Assembly (NCBI RefSeq): GCF_002266855.1
Contig: NZ_NGJN01000003.1
Location: 62,001 to 126,000, forward strand
From: Winogradskyella aurantia
GTDB taxonomy: Bacteria > Bacteroidota > Bacteroidia > Flavobacteriales > Flavobacteriaceae
Direction: 5' to 3'
DNA length: 64,000 bases
Both the position numbers and the translations under genes were made by a program. Shown here one piece after another: positions 11,653-19,659 of this stretch. Within the stretch, counting starts at the first letter, position 1. Each line of letters opens with the position of its first letter. Under the pieces are notes generated by a model. It did no database searches. It was not told the DNA's origin and worked only from the letters and a program-made list of their open reading frames with translations.

Positions 11653-12954
11653 ATGGAGTACGATAAAATAAAAGAATTAGAAACTGTAGATGCCAAATGG
11701 GTGTCATTATGCTTAGGCGATTTACCGCTTAGTGCATCAAAAGACTTTGTCCTTCCGGATGTAATGGGGTATGGGACTACCATTAATGAATACATCACTA
11801 ATCTTAAAGAGTTCAAACAACTTCTACAAACAGGAATTGACTCGCGAGAGGCTCTAAAAGATTTTAGTTATACTATTACCCCTATTTTTAAAAAATCCCT
11901 TGGTGATGGGAATACGATTCTTACAGTAAATGAAATTACACTTACCTACACCCTAGATGGTAACAAAAAGGTCTTAGGCCTGAGACTCTCTACTATCTAT
12001 GTTTTTAAAGAAGCTAAATGGAAAGTGTTACACTGGCATGGATCATTAGGGATGGACGAAGAAGATGGCACATGGCACCAAGAGGAATGGAAACGTGAAA
12101 ATGAAAAACTACAACAGCAAGTTAACGAACAAACCAAAGAATTAAAAAAGTCATTTGAAGAACTAAAAGCCACCCAAAGTCAGTTGATTCACGCTGAGAA
12201 AATGGCAAGTTTGGGTGAGCTTACCGCTGGTATCGCTCATGAAATACAAAACCCATTAAACTTCGTAAATAATTTTTCTGAGGTGAGTAGCGAATTATTA
12301 GATGAAATGATCGAGGAATTGGACCATAAAGAATATGAAGAGGCCAAAGCTATAGCTAGTGATATAAAGCAGAATTTGTCAAAAATAAATCATCACGGTA
12401 AACGCGCAGATAGTATTGTTAAAGGGATGTTGCAACATAGTAGAGCCAGCAGTGGCAAAAAAGAAGCTGTTGACCTAAATGTGCTAGCCGATGAATATTT
12501 GAGATTGGCTTATCACGGGATGCGTGCTAAGGATAAAAACTTTAATGCACAATTGGTCACTTATTTTGATAAAAGCATAGGTAAAGTAAATATTATACCT
12601 CAAGATGTTGGACGGGTTGTTTTAAATTTATTGACCAACGCCTTTTATGCGGTTGATGAAAAGAAATCAACTACCCTGCATAAAGCATACAAACCAACCG
12701 TATCTTTGAAAACAGAGAGATTGAAAGATTGTATTGAAATTAAGGTTAGCGACAATGGAAACGGTATTCCCGAAACCAATATCAACAAAATTTTCGAACC
12801 ATTTTTCACGACTAAATCTACAGGAAAAGGTACCGGTTTAGGTTTATCTATGAGTTATGATATCATTAAAGCACACCAAGGGGAATTAAAGGTTAAAACC
12901 AAAGAAGGAGAAGGAACCGAATTCATAATTAAAATACCATTAAATAGGAAGTAG
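11653..12954 (+). CDS. Sensor histidine kinase with SnoaL-like domain and no GAF-like units
   Basis: This 433-residue protein is the minimal form of the two preceding kinases. A SnoaL/NTF2-like domain (about residues 1-135) is joined through a coiled coil (about 140-185) directly to HisKA with His196 in GIAHEIQNP, then HATPase_c with DNGNGIP and [12 protein letters not shown]. It may be the ancestral form from which units were added, or a form that lost them. The shared core and N-terminal fold raise the possibility of heterodimers with the larger paralogues. It lies 4 bases upstream of the next kinase gene. It is probably cytosolic. Confidence 0.92.
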   Translation: MEYDKIKELETVDAKWVSLCLGDLPLSASKDFVLPDVMGYGTTINEYITNLKEFKQLLQTGIDSREALKDFSYTITPIFKKSLGDGNTILTVNEITLTYTLDGNKKVLGLRLSTIYVFKEAKWKVLHWHGSLGMDEEDGTWHQEEWKRENEKLQQQVNEQTKELKKSFEELKATQSQLIHAEKMASLGELTAGIAHEIQNPLNFVNNFSEVSSELLDEMIEELDHKEYEEAKAIASDIKQNLSKINHHGKRADSIVKGMLQHSRASSGKKEAVDLNVLADEYLRLAYHGMRAKDKNFNAQLVTYFDKSIGKVNIIPQDVGRVVLNLLTNAFYAVDEKKSTTLHKAYKPTVSLKTERLKDCIEIKVSDNGNGIPETNINKIFEPFFTTKSTGKGTGLGLSMSYDIIKAHQGELKVKTKEGEGTEFIIKIPLNRK

Positions 12955-12958
12955 TGCT

Positions 12959-15139
12959 ATGACGCAGCCAGCACAATATTTTATTCATTCATATAAAACT
13001 AAACTTAAAAAAAGTCTTAGTCTGCTGTTTGCATGTTTTATTATTTCTGGGGTGCTTTCTCAAGAGGTGTCAGATGAAAAGGAAGAGCTTTTAAACCAAA
13101 TGATGTCTGAGCATTCAGAGCAACTCACACGGCCAGTAGTAGATTCCACAAAGTTATATTCAGATTTACAAAGGGCTGTAAAACTTGCTATACGTGGAAA
13201 TTTCAAAATGCAATTAGCACAAGCGTATCGCAATTTAGCACAATGGCACAATGGCAACGTCTCCTTAGATTCGTCCGTATTTTACTATACTCAAGCAGCA
13301 AACATTTATAAAGCTACCAAATCCTTTCTTCTTCAGGCAGAAAACCATCTTCTATTGGAAGATATTTACAAACAAAGAGGTGACTATGTTAATGCCATGA
13401 CACAAGACTTTAAGGCCCTTGAACTTTACGAGCAACAGCAAGATTTAAGTGGTATAGCAAAGAGCTATACACGCATCTGTGACTTATTATATTATCAAGA
13501 AAACTATTCTGAAGGCGCAGACTATTGCCAAAAAGCAATTGACATACAAAAACAACTGGATGTACCGGAAGAACTAGCCATTAGCTTTAGGTATAAGGCT
13601 GATAATCTTTTAATATTAGAGCGCTATGACGAAGCACTATCCGCCATAAACAGCGCAATAACCGTTTTAAAGGATGTCGGTAGCAAGGAAATCAATATTG
13701 CTCCAAACTACAACACGCGAGGAAACATTTATAAGTATTTAGAGCGTTATGACGAGGCTATTGCTGAATATAAAACATGCTACAATTTGGCAAAAGCATA
13801 TAATCAAGAAAGAGGATTAATTCCGGCTCTAGCTAACATAGGTCATGTTTATCGCCTGCAGGAAAACTATGAGGAAGCCCTACCCTATACCTTAGAGGCT
13901 ATTGCACTCATGAAAAAAAGTGGCAATACGCAAAATCTCTTTGAAAATTACATGCATGCTTCGGAGAGCTATACCGCTCTAGGAGACTACAAAAAAGCAT
14001 TGGAATATGAAAAGTTATTTTCAAAGGAACGCTTTAATAATCTTGAAGAAATTATTGAACAGCTCGAAACCGAGCTTCAGATAAAATATGAGACGGCCAA
14101 AAAAGATGAAACTATAGAAGTACAGGATGCCACGATAAATCGTCAACGTCGTATCCAGTTTTTATATATAGGCATTGCCTTGTTATTGGGAGTTATTCTC
14201 TTTGGTATGTTCTTTACAATTAAAAACAATAAAAGAAAAAGAAAGGCCCTTGAGCTGTTAAATGACAAACTTCGAGACAACCAAAAGGCCCTAAAAGATG
14301 CCAACCTAAAACTAAAAAGTTCCCTTTCTGAACTCAAATCGACCCAAGCTCAACTCATTCAGTCCGAAAAAATGGCTTCATTAGGTGAACTTACAGCCGG
14401 TATTGCTCATGAGATTCAAAACCCGTTAAACTTCGTAAATAATTTTTCCGAATTAAATAAAGAACTTATAGAGGAAGCCAATGAAGAGTTGGACAAGGGG
14501 GATATTAAGGAGACCAAGGCTATTTTAAAGGACTTGAGTGAGAACTCGGAAAAAATTAACCATCACGGTAAACGCGCAGATTCAATCGTAAAAGGGATGT
14601 TGCAACATAGTCGTAATACGGGCAACACCAAAGAACCAACAGATATTAATGCGTTGGCTGAAGAATACATGCGTCTCGCCTATCATGGATTAAGAGCAAA
14701 GGATAAATCCTTTAACGCACATTTAGAAACTCATTTTGATGACACTATAAAAACCGTAAATGTCATTCCCCAAGATATCGGTAGAGTCATTCTTAATTTA
14801 TTTACCAATGCTTTTTATGCCGTCAGCGAAAAACAAGCGCGTTTAACAGAAAAAGAAGCCAGATCATATACACCTACAGTATCAGTGACTACCAAAAAAG
14901 TTGAACAATACATTCATATTTCAGTTTGGGACAATGGAGATGGTATTCCAAAAGAAGTACTCAATAAAATTTTTCAGCCCTTTTTTACCACAAAACCTAC
15001 AGGTAAAGGTACAGGTCTAGGATTATCCATGAGCTACGATATTGTTAAAGCGCATGGCGGCACCCTAGAGGTTAAGAGCAAAAACCAAAATTATACAGAA
15101 TTTATCATAACAATACCAATCAAAACTAAAAGAGCATGA
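12959..15139 (+). CDS. Membrane sensor histidine kinase with periplasmic TPR repeats
   Basis: Residues 17-35 form a signal peptide or anchor ending near VLSQ. Residues about 60-365 are tetratricopeptide repeats, seen as recurring A..Y..A pairs with motifs such as YDEAIAEYKTCYNLAKAY and YEEALPYTLEAIALMKK. A membrane helix follows at about 397-421 (LYIGIALLLGVILFGMFF). A cytoplasmic coiled coil leads to HisKA with His484 (GIAHEIQNP) and HATPase_c with DNGDGIP and [12 protein letters not shown]. It is the only kinase in the block with an evident extracytoplasmic sensor and could bring envelope information to the shared response regulators. Its stop overlaps the start of the receiver gene (ATGA). 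Confidence 0.93.
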   Translation: MTQPAQYFIHSYKTKLKKSLSLLFACFIISGVLSQEVSDEKEELLNQMMSEHSEQLTRPVVDSTKLYSDLQRAVKLAIRGNFKMQLAQAYRNLAQWHNGNVSLDSSVFYYTQAANIYKATKSFLLQAENHLLLEDIYKQRGDYVNAMTQDFKALELYEQQQDLSGIAKSYTRICDLLYYQENYSEGADYCQKAIDIQKQLDVPEELAISFRYKADNLLILERYDEALSAINSAITVLKDVGSKEINIAPNYNTRGNIYKYLERYDEAIAEYKTCYNLAKAYNQERGLIPALANIGHVYRLQENYEEALPYTLEAIALMKKSGNTQNLFENYMHASESYTALGDYKKALEYEKLFSKERFNNLEEIIEQLETELQIKYETAKKDETIEVQDATINRQRRIQFLYIGIALLLGVILFGMFFTIKNNKRKRKALELLNDKLRDNQKALKDANLKLKSSLSELKSTQAQLIQSEKMASLGELTAGIAHEIQNPLNFVNNFSELNKELIEEANEELDKGDIKETKAILKDLSENSEKINHHGKRADSIVKGMLQHSRNTGNTKEPTDINALAEEYMRLAYHGLRAKDKSFNAHLETHFDDTIKTVNVIPQDIGRVILNLFTNAFYAVSEKQARLTEKEARSYTPTVSVTTKKVEQYIHISVWDNGDGIPKEVLNKIFQPFFTTKPTGKGTGLGLSMSYDIVKAHGGTLEVKSKNQNYTEFIITIPIKTKRA

Positions 15140-15510
15140 AAATATTAGTAGTAGACGACGAACAAGATGTAAAAACACTTTTTCTACAGCGTTTCAGGAA
15201 AGAAATACGCAAAGGCGAACTCCATTTTATGTTTGCTTTTTCAGGAGAGGAAGCTCTAGATACCCTGCGTAAAATGGAGCAAGAGGCTGTTTTAATACTC
15301 TCAGACATCAACATGCCTGGCATGAGTGGGCTACAGCTCTTAGAAACCATAAAGAAAGACTTTTTAAAACCACCTCCAGTGGTTATGATGGTTACCGCTT
15401 ACGGTGATGAAGACAATTACAATACGGCAAAAAATTTAGGGGCAGATGATTTTTTAACAAAACCTGTTGACTTTAAAGTATTAAAAGAAAAATTAATCCA
15501 AAAATTATAA
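15136..15510 (+). CDS. Single-domain response regulator (CheY-like receiver)
   Basis: This 124-residue protein is a lone receiver domain. The acidic pair is D7/D8 (VVDDEQ), the phospho-acceptor is Asp57 (LSDINMPGMSG), the switch residue is Thr87 (VTAYGD) and the conserved lysine is Lys109 (FLTKP). With no output domain, it probably acts as a phosphate shuttle or sink, or by protein contact. It overlaps the upstream kinase by 4 bases and shares one base with the downstream start (TAATG). That tight coupling suggests it is made in step with kinase and cyclase. Confidence 0.95.
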   Translation: MKILVVDDEQDVKTLFLQRFRKEIRKGELHFMFAFSGEEALDTLRKMEQEAVLILSDINMPGMSGLQLLETIKKDFLKPPPVVMMVTAYGDEDNYNTAKNLGADDFLTKPVDFKVLKEKLIQKL

Positions 15511-16550
15511 TGGCAAAGATACTAGTCGTTGATGACGAAGCCGATTTAGAGGCACTTATCAAACAAAAATTCAGAAAAAAAATTCGACAGAAAGAATACG
15601 AATTTCTATTTGCTGAAAACGGTAAAATAGCTTTAGAGCGTATTCAAGAACATCCAGAAGTTGATATTGTATTAAGTGATATTAATATGCCGGAAATGGA
15701 TGGTCTTACCCTACTTTCCGAACTGCATGAATTGAGCCCTCTTATTAAGTCGGTAATCGTCTCGGCCTACGGTGATATGGATAATATTAGAACAGCCATG
15801 AATCGCGGTGCATTTGATTTCATTACTAAGCCCATCAACTTTGAGGATTTAACCATTACCATGGAAAAAACCCTAGAGCACGCTAGACATTTAAAAGAAA
15901 CACTCCAAGCCATCAAGGAAAACAATATCTTAAAAATGTATGTTGATGAAAACGTTTTGAACTTTATGGGCAATAGGGAGTATGAGTCTACAATTATGGC
16001 TAACGAGACTATTGAGGGTACCGTTATGTTTATCGATATATGTGGTTTCACAGCTATTAGCGAAACTGAAAAAGCCGATACAGTCGTAAAAATGATCAAT
16101 ACCTATTTTGATGAAATGGTAAAAGAAATCATTGAGCATAAAGGCTATATAGATAAATTTATCGGGGATGCTATTATGGCCGTTTTCCGGGGCGAATTTC
16201 ACCTCGACCGTGCTATTGATGCTGCTTTAGCTGTATGCGAGAAAATCAATACCTTAACCGATATCGGTGAGGATTTAAGTTATACCCCTAAAGTATCCAT
16301 TGGTATCAAAAGTGGCGAAATGATATCTGGTAATATTGGTTCCTCAAGTTTAAAACGCTTAGACTACACCGTTATTGGAGATACTGTAAATACAGCGGCA
16401 AGGTTACAGGATGCCGCAAAAGAAAATCAAATTATCATCTGTGAAGAATGCTACAACAAGGTTAAGGAATCTTTTAAATGTAATAAAGTTGGTAGTATCG
16501 CGCTAAAAAATAAATCTCACTCAATTACTATATTTGAGGTGGTAGAATAG
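15510..16550 (+). CDS. Response regulator fused to class III adenylate cyclase
   Basis: Residues 1-125 are a receiver with Asp57 (LSDINMPEMDG), Ser85 in the switch position and Lys107 (FITKP). A helix at about 115-150 connects to a class III cyclase homology domain (about 165-346). Visible active-site residues are metal-binding Asp176 (FIDICGFT) and Asp220 (KFIGDAIMAVF), base-recognition Lys216 and Asp285 (RLDYTVIGDTVN), and transition-state Asn294 and Arg298 (NTAAR). In the family a Lys/Asp pair specifies ATP, so cAMP is the expected product; this is inference. Phosphorylation by the upstream kinases would control dimerisation and activity. The downstream membrane protein, 15 bases away, is a candidate target of the signal. 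Confidence 0.93.
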   Translation: MAKILVVDDEADLEALIKQKFRKKIRQKEYEFLFAENGKIALERIQEHPEVDIVLSDINMPEMDGLTLLSELHELSPLIKSVIVSAYGDMDNIRTAMNRGAFDFITKPINFEDLTITMEKTLEHARHLKETLQAIKENNILKMYVDENVLNFMGNREYESTIMANETIEGTVMFIDICGFTAISETEKADTVVKMINTYFDEMVKEIIEHKGYIDKFIGDAIMAVFRGEFHLDRAIDAALAVCEKINTLTDIGEDLSYTPKVSIGIKSGEMISGNIGSSSLKRLDYTVIGDTVNTAARLQDAAKENQIIICEECYNKVKESFKCNKVGSIALKNKSHSITIFEVVE

Positions 16551-16565
16551 TAAAAACTTAATTGA

Positions 16566-17135
16566 ATGGAACATCCAAAATCAAAATATAAAAGCAGCCC
16601 AGCGAGATTTAAAAATAAACATACGGATGATCTTGTAGATCACTACTGGGGGAGTATTAGTTACTTGACAGGTCTTATAAAAGCCTCAGAATTAAAGGCG
16701 GGTCTCATCCTATCATTTTATGGTATACTTTTAAATTTTATCTATCAAAGCTCAAGTGAAATTTCACAATCATTAGAGAGTGATTACACCTTGTATGTAT
16801 TAATCGCATTATGGGTCATTCTCACTTCAACATCTATATTTTTTTGTGTTAGGTGTTTTATCCCGAAAATCGAGGGTAATTATGAGAAGAATATGTTCTT
16901 TTTCAAGGATATCATTTCAAAATTTGGAACGGTAAATGAATTTACCAAGTCCTTCTTTGAGATGAGTACAGATGAAAATCAATTGTTCAAACAACTAGGT
17001 GAACAGATTTTCATAATTTCCAAAATAGCCGATTGGAAATTTAAAAATGTAAAACGTGCTATAAGCCTTTTGGCAGCAGGTTTAGGTGTTTTATTCCTAA
17101 TTGGAATTTATCAGGTTTTTATGGCTTTTTTTTAA
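16566..17135 (+). CDS. Pycsar-TM-like (DUF5706-like) membrane protein, candidate cyclic-nucleotide effector
   Basis: This 189-residue protein has three predicted membrane helices, at about 45-62, 74-98 and 164-189, and a soluble stretch at about 100-160. Features that recall the Pycsar-TM/DUF5706 family from memory are the segment ASELKAGLILSFYGILL before and in the first helix and the closing segment IADWKFKNVKRAISLLAAGL. In Pycsar systems such proteins are membrane effectors triggered by a cyclic pyrimidine nucleotide from a neighbouring cyclase. Here the neighbour is a receiver-cyclase fusion of predicted ATP type. The gene is last in the run and 15 bases after the cyclase. The assignment is by eye and moderate; a generic small membrane protein is the alternative. 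Confidence 0.6.
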   Translation: MEHPKSKYKSSPARFKNKHTDDLVDHYWGSISYLTGLIKASELKAGLILSFYGILLNFIYQSSSEISQSLESDYTLYVLIALWVILTSTSIFFCVRCFIPKIEGNYEKNMFFFKDIISKFGTVNEFTKSFFEMSTDENQLFKQLGEQIFIISKIADWKFKNVKRAISLLAAGLGVLFLIGIYQVFMAFF

Positions 17136-17309
17136 CTTAATATAGCTTCTTAAAATCTCAAAATTATAGTCTCGTTAGTATCCTCTCCGAAAATTACGGA
17201 AATGGTACTAGATTTACGGCTGTTCTATAATGAAAAAAGAATCGCCAAAACTTGTTTTCAAAGACGCCTTAGAATGCTTATTTTTAGGAATAGTTAAACT
17301 AACATAATC

Positions 17310-19193
17310 ATGAGAAAATTTATAGCCCTTGTCTTAATAGCCATGACACTTTCCAATTGCCAATCAGAAGAAAAGAAAATACAACCCGAAACCATCGGGG
17401 ATTTCACCTTCTCATCTGGAGATATTGTGGCTAATTCGCCTTTTACTATCACATACAACGGTACAAGCGACTTGAGTAATAGTTTTTTTCATCAAGTGAA
17501 ACATACCAAGGCATACCCTTATGATGTAGAATTTACTAATAACGAAGCTGTTGTTACCATACCAGATAGTATTTCTGTTGTAGCCTTTCACTTTTACGAA
17601 AACCAACAACCAGAAAACAACAAAGGAAAAGGCTACGTATTTAAAGTAGTTAATGAAGATGGTAAGTCGGCCGTGGATGCTGAAGCAGCATATCAGTTCT
17701 ATTTAATAAATGACGGTGCTTTCTACGATTTAACTACAGGAGATGCTACTTTGACGCTTAACGCCATTGAAACAGCACTCGCTAAGAATCCACAACTTGA
17801 AGACCAATGGATGCCTTCCCACATTTATGTTGCGCAGCAAGCAGATGGTGATAAGGCCAAGGCAGTAGCAGAAAAATATATTACTGAGGTGACTTCAAAA
17901 TCTGAATTAGATTTAGAGGATTACAAGCAATTATCTACCGTGTATGGAAGAACTCAAGACACCAGACGCTACGACAGCATAAAAGCAATAATAAGCGAAA
18001 AGTTTCCCGAGAGTAAAATGGCACAACAGCATAAGGTTTCGCCTTTTTTTAACCTGGAATCTCTTGAAGCAAAGGAACAATTTTTTGTGGATAATAATAA
18101 TGCCATCATGCAATCTCCAAATGCAGATTATATTTTACAGAATTTAGCCGTAGGAAATTTTAATATCAAAAATGATTCAGCTTTTAAGGGTTATTTTGAA
18201 ATGATAAAAAGCGCGACCTCAAAAGCCTCTTTATTAAATTCTATTGCATGGGCACGAGCAGAAAAAGGCAAGGACTTGGAGAAGGCGGCAGAGATGTCCA
18301 AATTATCACTAGACCTCATAGAAAAAGAACAAGGTGAACTCAATGAGCAACCTCAGTATTACAGTCCAAATCAATATAAGCGAAACCTTGATTTCAACTA
18401 TAACATGTATGCAGACACATACGCCCTTTTACTTTTTAAACTTGGTAAGACAGAAGAGGCTATAACCTATCAGGCTAAGGCTATTGGTAAAGGAATGTCA
18501 CCTGACAACAATGAGCGTTATATAGAATATCTCATAGCGGACGGTCAGTACGACAAAGCAGTAGACAAAGCTAAAACCTTTATAAGTGAAGGGTATGCCA
18601 CACCAACGCTAAATGACTATTTTAAAGATGCTTTTACACAGGCTAATAAAAAAGGTGATGCTAATACGGTCTTGTCTGAATTAAAAGAGAGCGCCAAAAT
18701 TAAACAACTCGAAAAGCTTGAAAAAACGATGCTAGATGAGAAAGCGCCAGATTTCGTAGCAAAAAACCTTAACAACGAGGAGGTTAAACTATCCGCATTA
18801 AAAGGTAAAACGGTTATTCTAGATTTTTGGGCAACTTGGTGTGGCCCTTGTATTTCGTCTTTCCCAGGTATGCAAAAGGCTGTTACCAAATATAAAAATG
18901 ACGAGAACGTAGTATTTTTATTTGTTGACACCTTTGAAAGTGGTGAAAACCGCATTACTGAAGTTCAAGATTTTATAAATGAAAATAAGTACGATTTTGA
19001 AGTTCTCATTGATCCAAAGGAAGAAAATGGCAGTAGTCACGATATTGCCAAGAAATATAATATCTCAGGTATCCCTACTAAAGTCATAATTGGACCAAAT
19101 GGCCGCATAAAATTTAAAGATGTTGGTTACAGCGGCTCTAATGATAAGCTTTTAAACAAAATTGATGGGATGATATCATTACTGAACTTTTAA
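17310..19193 (+). CDS. Lipoprotein with C-terminal TlpA-type thioredoxin domain
   Basis: This 627-residue protein has a lipoprotein signal peptide with lipobox LSNC (Cys18). Residues about 25-460 form a helical region with TPR-like character (for example TYALLLFKLGKTEEAITYQAKAI). Residues about 475-627 are a TlpA/ResA-like thioredoxin domain with the active site WCGPC (Cys511, Cys514) and a cis-Pro loop (GIPTKVI). It probably reduces or exchanges disulfides in the periplasm, attached to a membrane. The last 212 bases are almost duplicated at 22060-22271, after the next gene. No partner gene nearby indicates the substrate. Confidence 0.88.
   Translation: MRKFIALVLIAMTLSNCQSEEKKIQPETIGDFTFSSGDIVANSPFTITYNGTSDLSNSFFHQVKHTKAYPYDVEFTNNEAVVTIPDSISVVAFHFYENQQPENNKGKGYVFKVVNEDGKSAVDAEAAYQFYLINDGAFYDLTTGDATLTLNAIETALAKNPQLEDQWMPSHIYVAQQADGDKAKAVAEKYITEVTSKSELDLEDYKQLSTVYGRTQDTRRYDSIKAIISEKFPESKMAQQHKVSPFFNLESLEAKEQFFVDNNNAIMQSPNADYILQNLAVGNFNIKNDSAFKGYFEMIKSATSKASLLNSIAWARAEKGKDLEKAAEMSKLSLDLIEKEQGELNEQPQYYSPNQYKRNLDFNYNMYADTYALLLFKLGKTEEAITYQAKAIGKGMSPDNNERYIEYLIADGQYDKAVDKAKTFISEGYATPTLNDYFKDAFTQANKKGDANTVLSELKESAKIKQLEKLEKTMLDEKAPDFVAKNLNNEEVKLSALKGKTVILDFWATWCGPCISSFPGMQKAVTKYKNDENVVFLFVDTFESGENRITEVQDFINENKYDFEVLIDPKEENGSSHDIAKKYNISGIPTKVIIGPNGRIKFKDVGYSGSNDKLLNKIDGMISLLNF
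18963..19174 (+). repeat. Copy 1 of a 212-base direct repeat (3' end of the thioredoxin lipoprotein gene)
   Basis: This stretch is matched by 22060-22271 in the same orientation, with about eight substitutions counted by eye over 212 bases, including two long identical tracts. Similarity drops sharply on both sides: upstream the proteins still align as NRITEVQDF versus NRISSVQDF, and downstream they diverge after GMI. Confidence 0.9.
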
Positions 19194-19659
19194 TATTCAC
19201 GACATAACATCGACATAATCCTTCAGATAACGAAATCATTAAGCTAATTTAGCATTTTGGATTATTTTAGTATTTTAAGAGTCTCGGAACCTCACTATAA
19301 TAAAATACCGTAAAAGTTTGTTTTTATAAGTAGGATTAAATTGTCTTGCTGAATTCTTAACCTTTGAAGCTATAGATATGATGGTCAGCCAGAGAAATTA
19401 AACCTAAGTACTGGACTATGAATTAAAATATTTCTAGTTCCATTTAACGGTAAGGTATAACACACAGACTTGCACAAAAGCCAGGAAGTCTAATACAATC
19501 AAATACCATTTTAAAATTGGTGTGGAGTAAAATAACTTCGAAAAGAGGGATAAAAAAATTAATTTTTGCTAACGCAAGCTAAAAGGTTTAGAATAAAACC
19601 TTATACCCAATTAAAAAAATTATTAAGTCTGTCTTTTTAAGCTATGAAAAGAAAGTAAA
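19194..19659. other. 466-base intergenic region without a supported gene
   Basis: No ORF with coding character was found. The sequence is AT-rich. A weak hairpin pairs 19583-19589 with 19596-19602 (AAGGTTT / AAACCTT) about 60 bases before the next start codon. No TAnnTTTG promoter box was found. The region lies between the two copies of the thioredoxin-gene fragment, so it may be debris from the same rearrangement. Confidence 0.5.

Noticed and set aside
15510-16550. Cyclase making cCMP or cUMP as in classic Pycsar
   Set aside because: The Lys216/Asp285 pair is typical for ATP; a pyrimidine product cannot be excluded, but sequence does not favour it.
1-17135. Phage-defence island
   Set aside because: There is no nuclease, toxin, integrase or other defence gene nearby; only the last gene resembles a defence effector.
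19583-19602. Hairpin as a riboswitch or terminator before the type IX cargo gene
   Set aside because: Short AT-rich stem of 7 bases with no T run; chance is likely in this composition.
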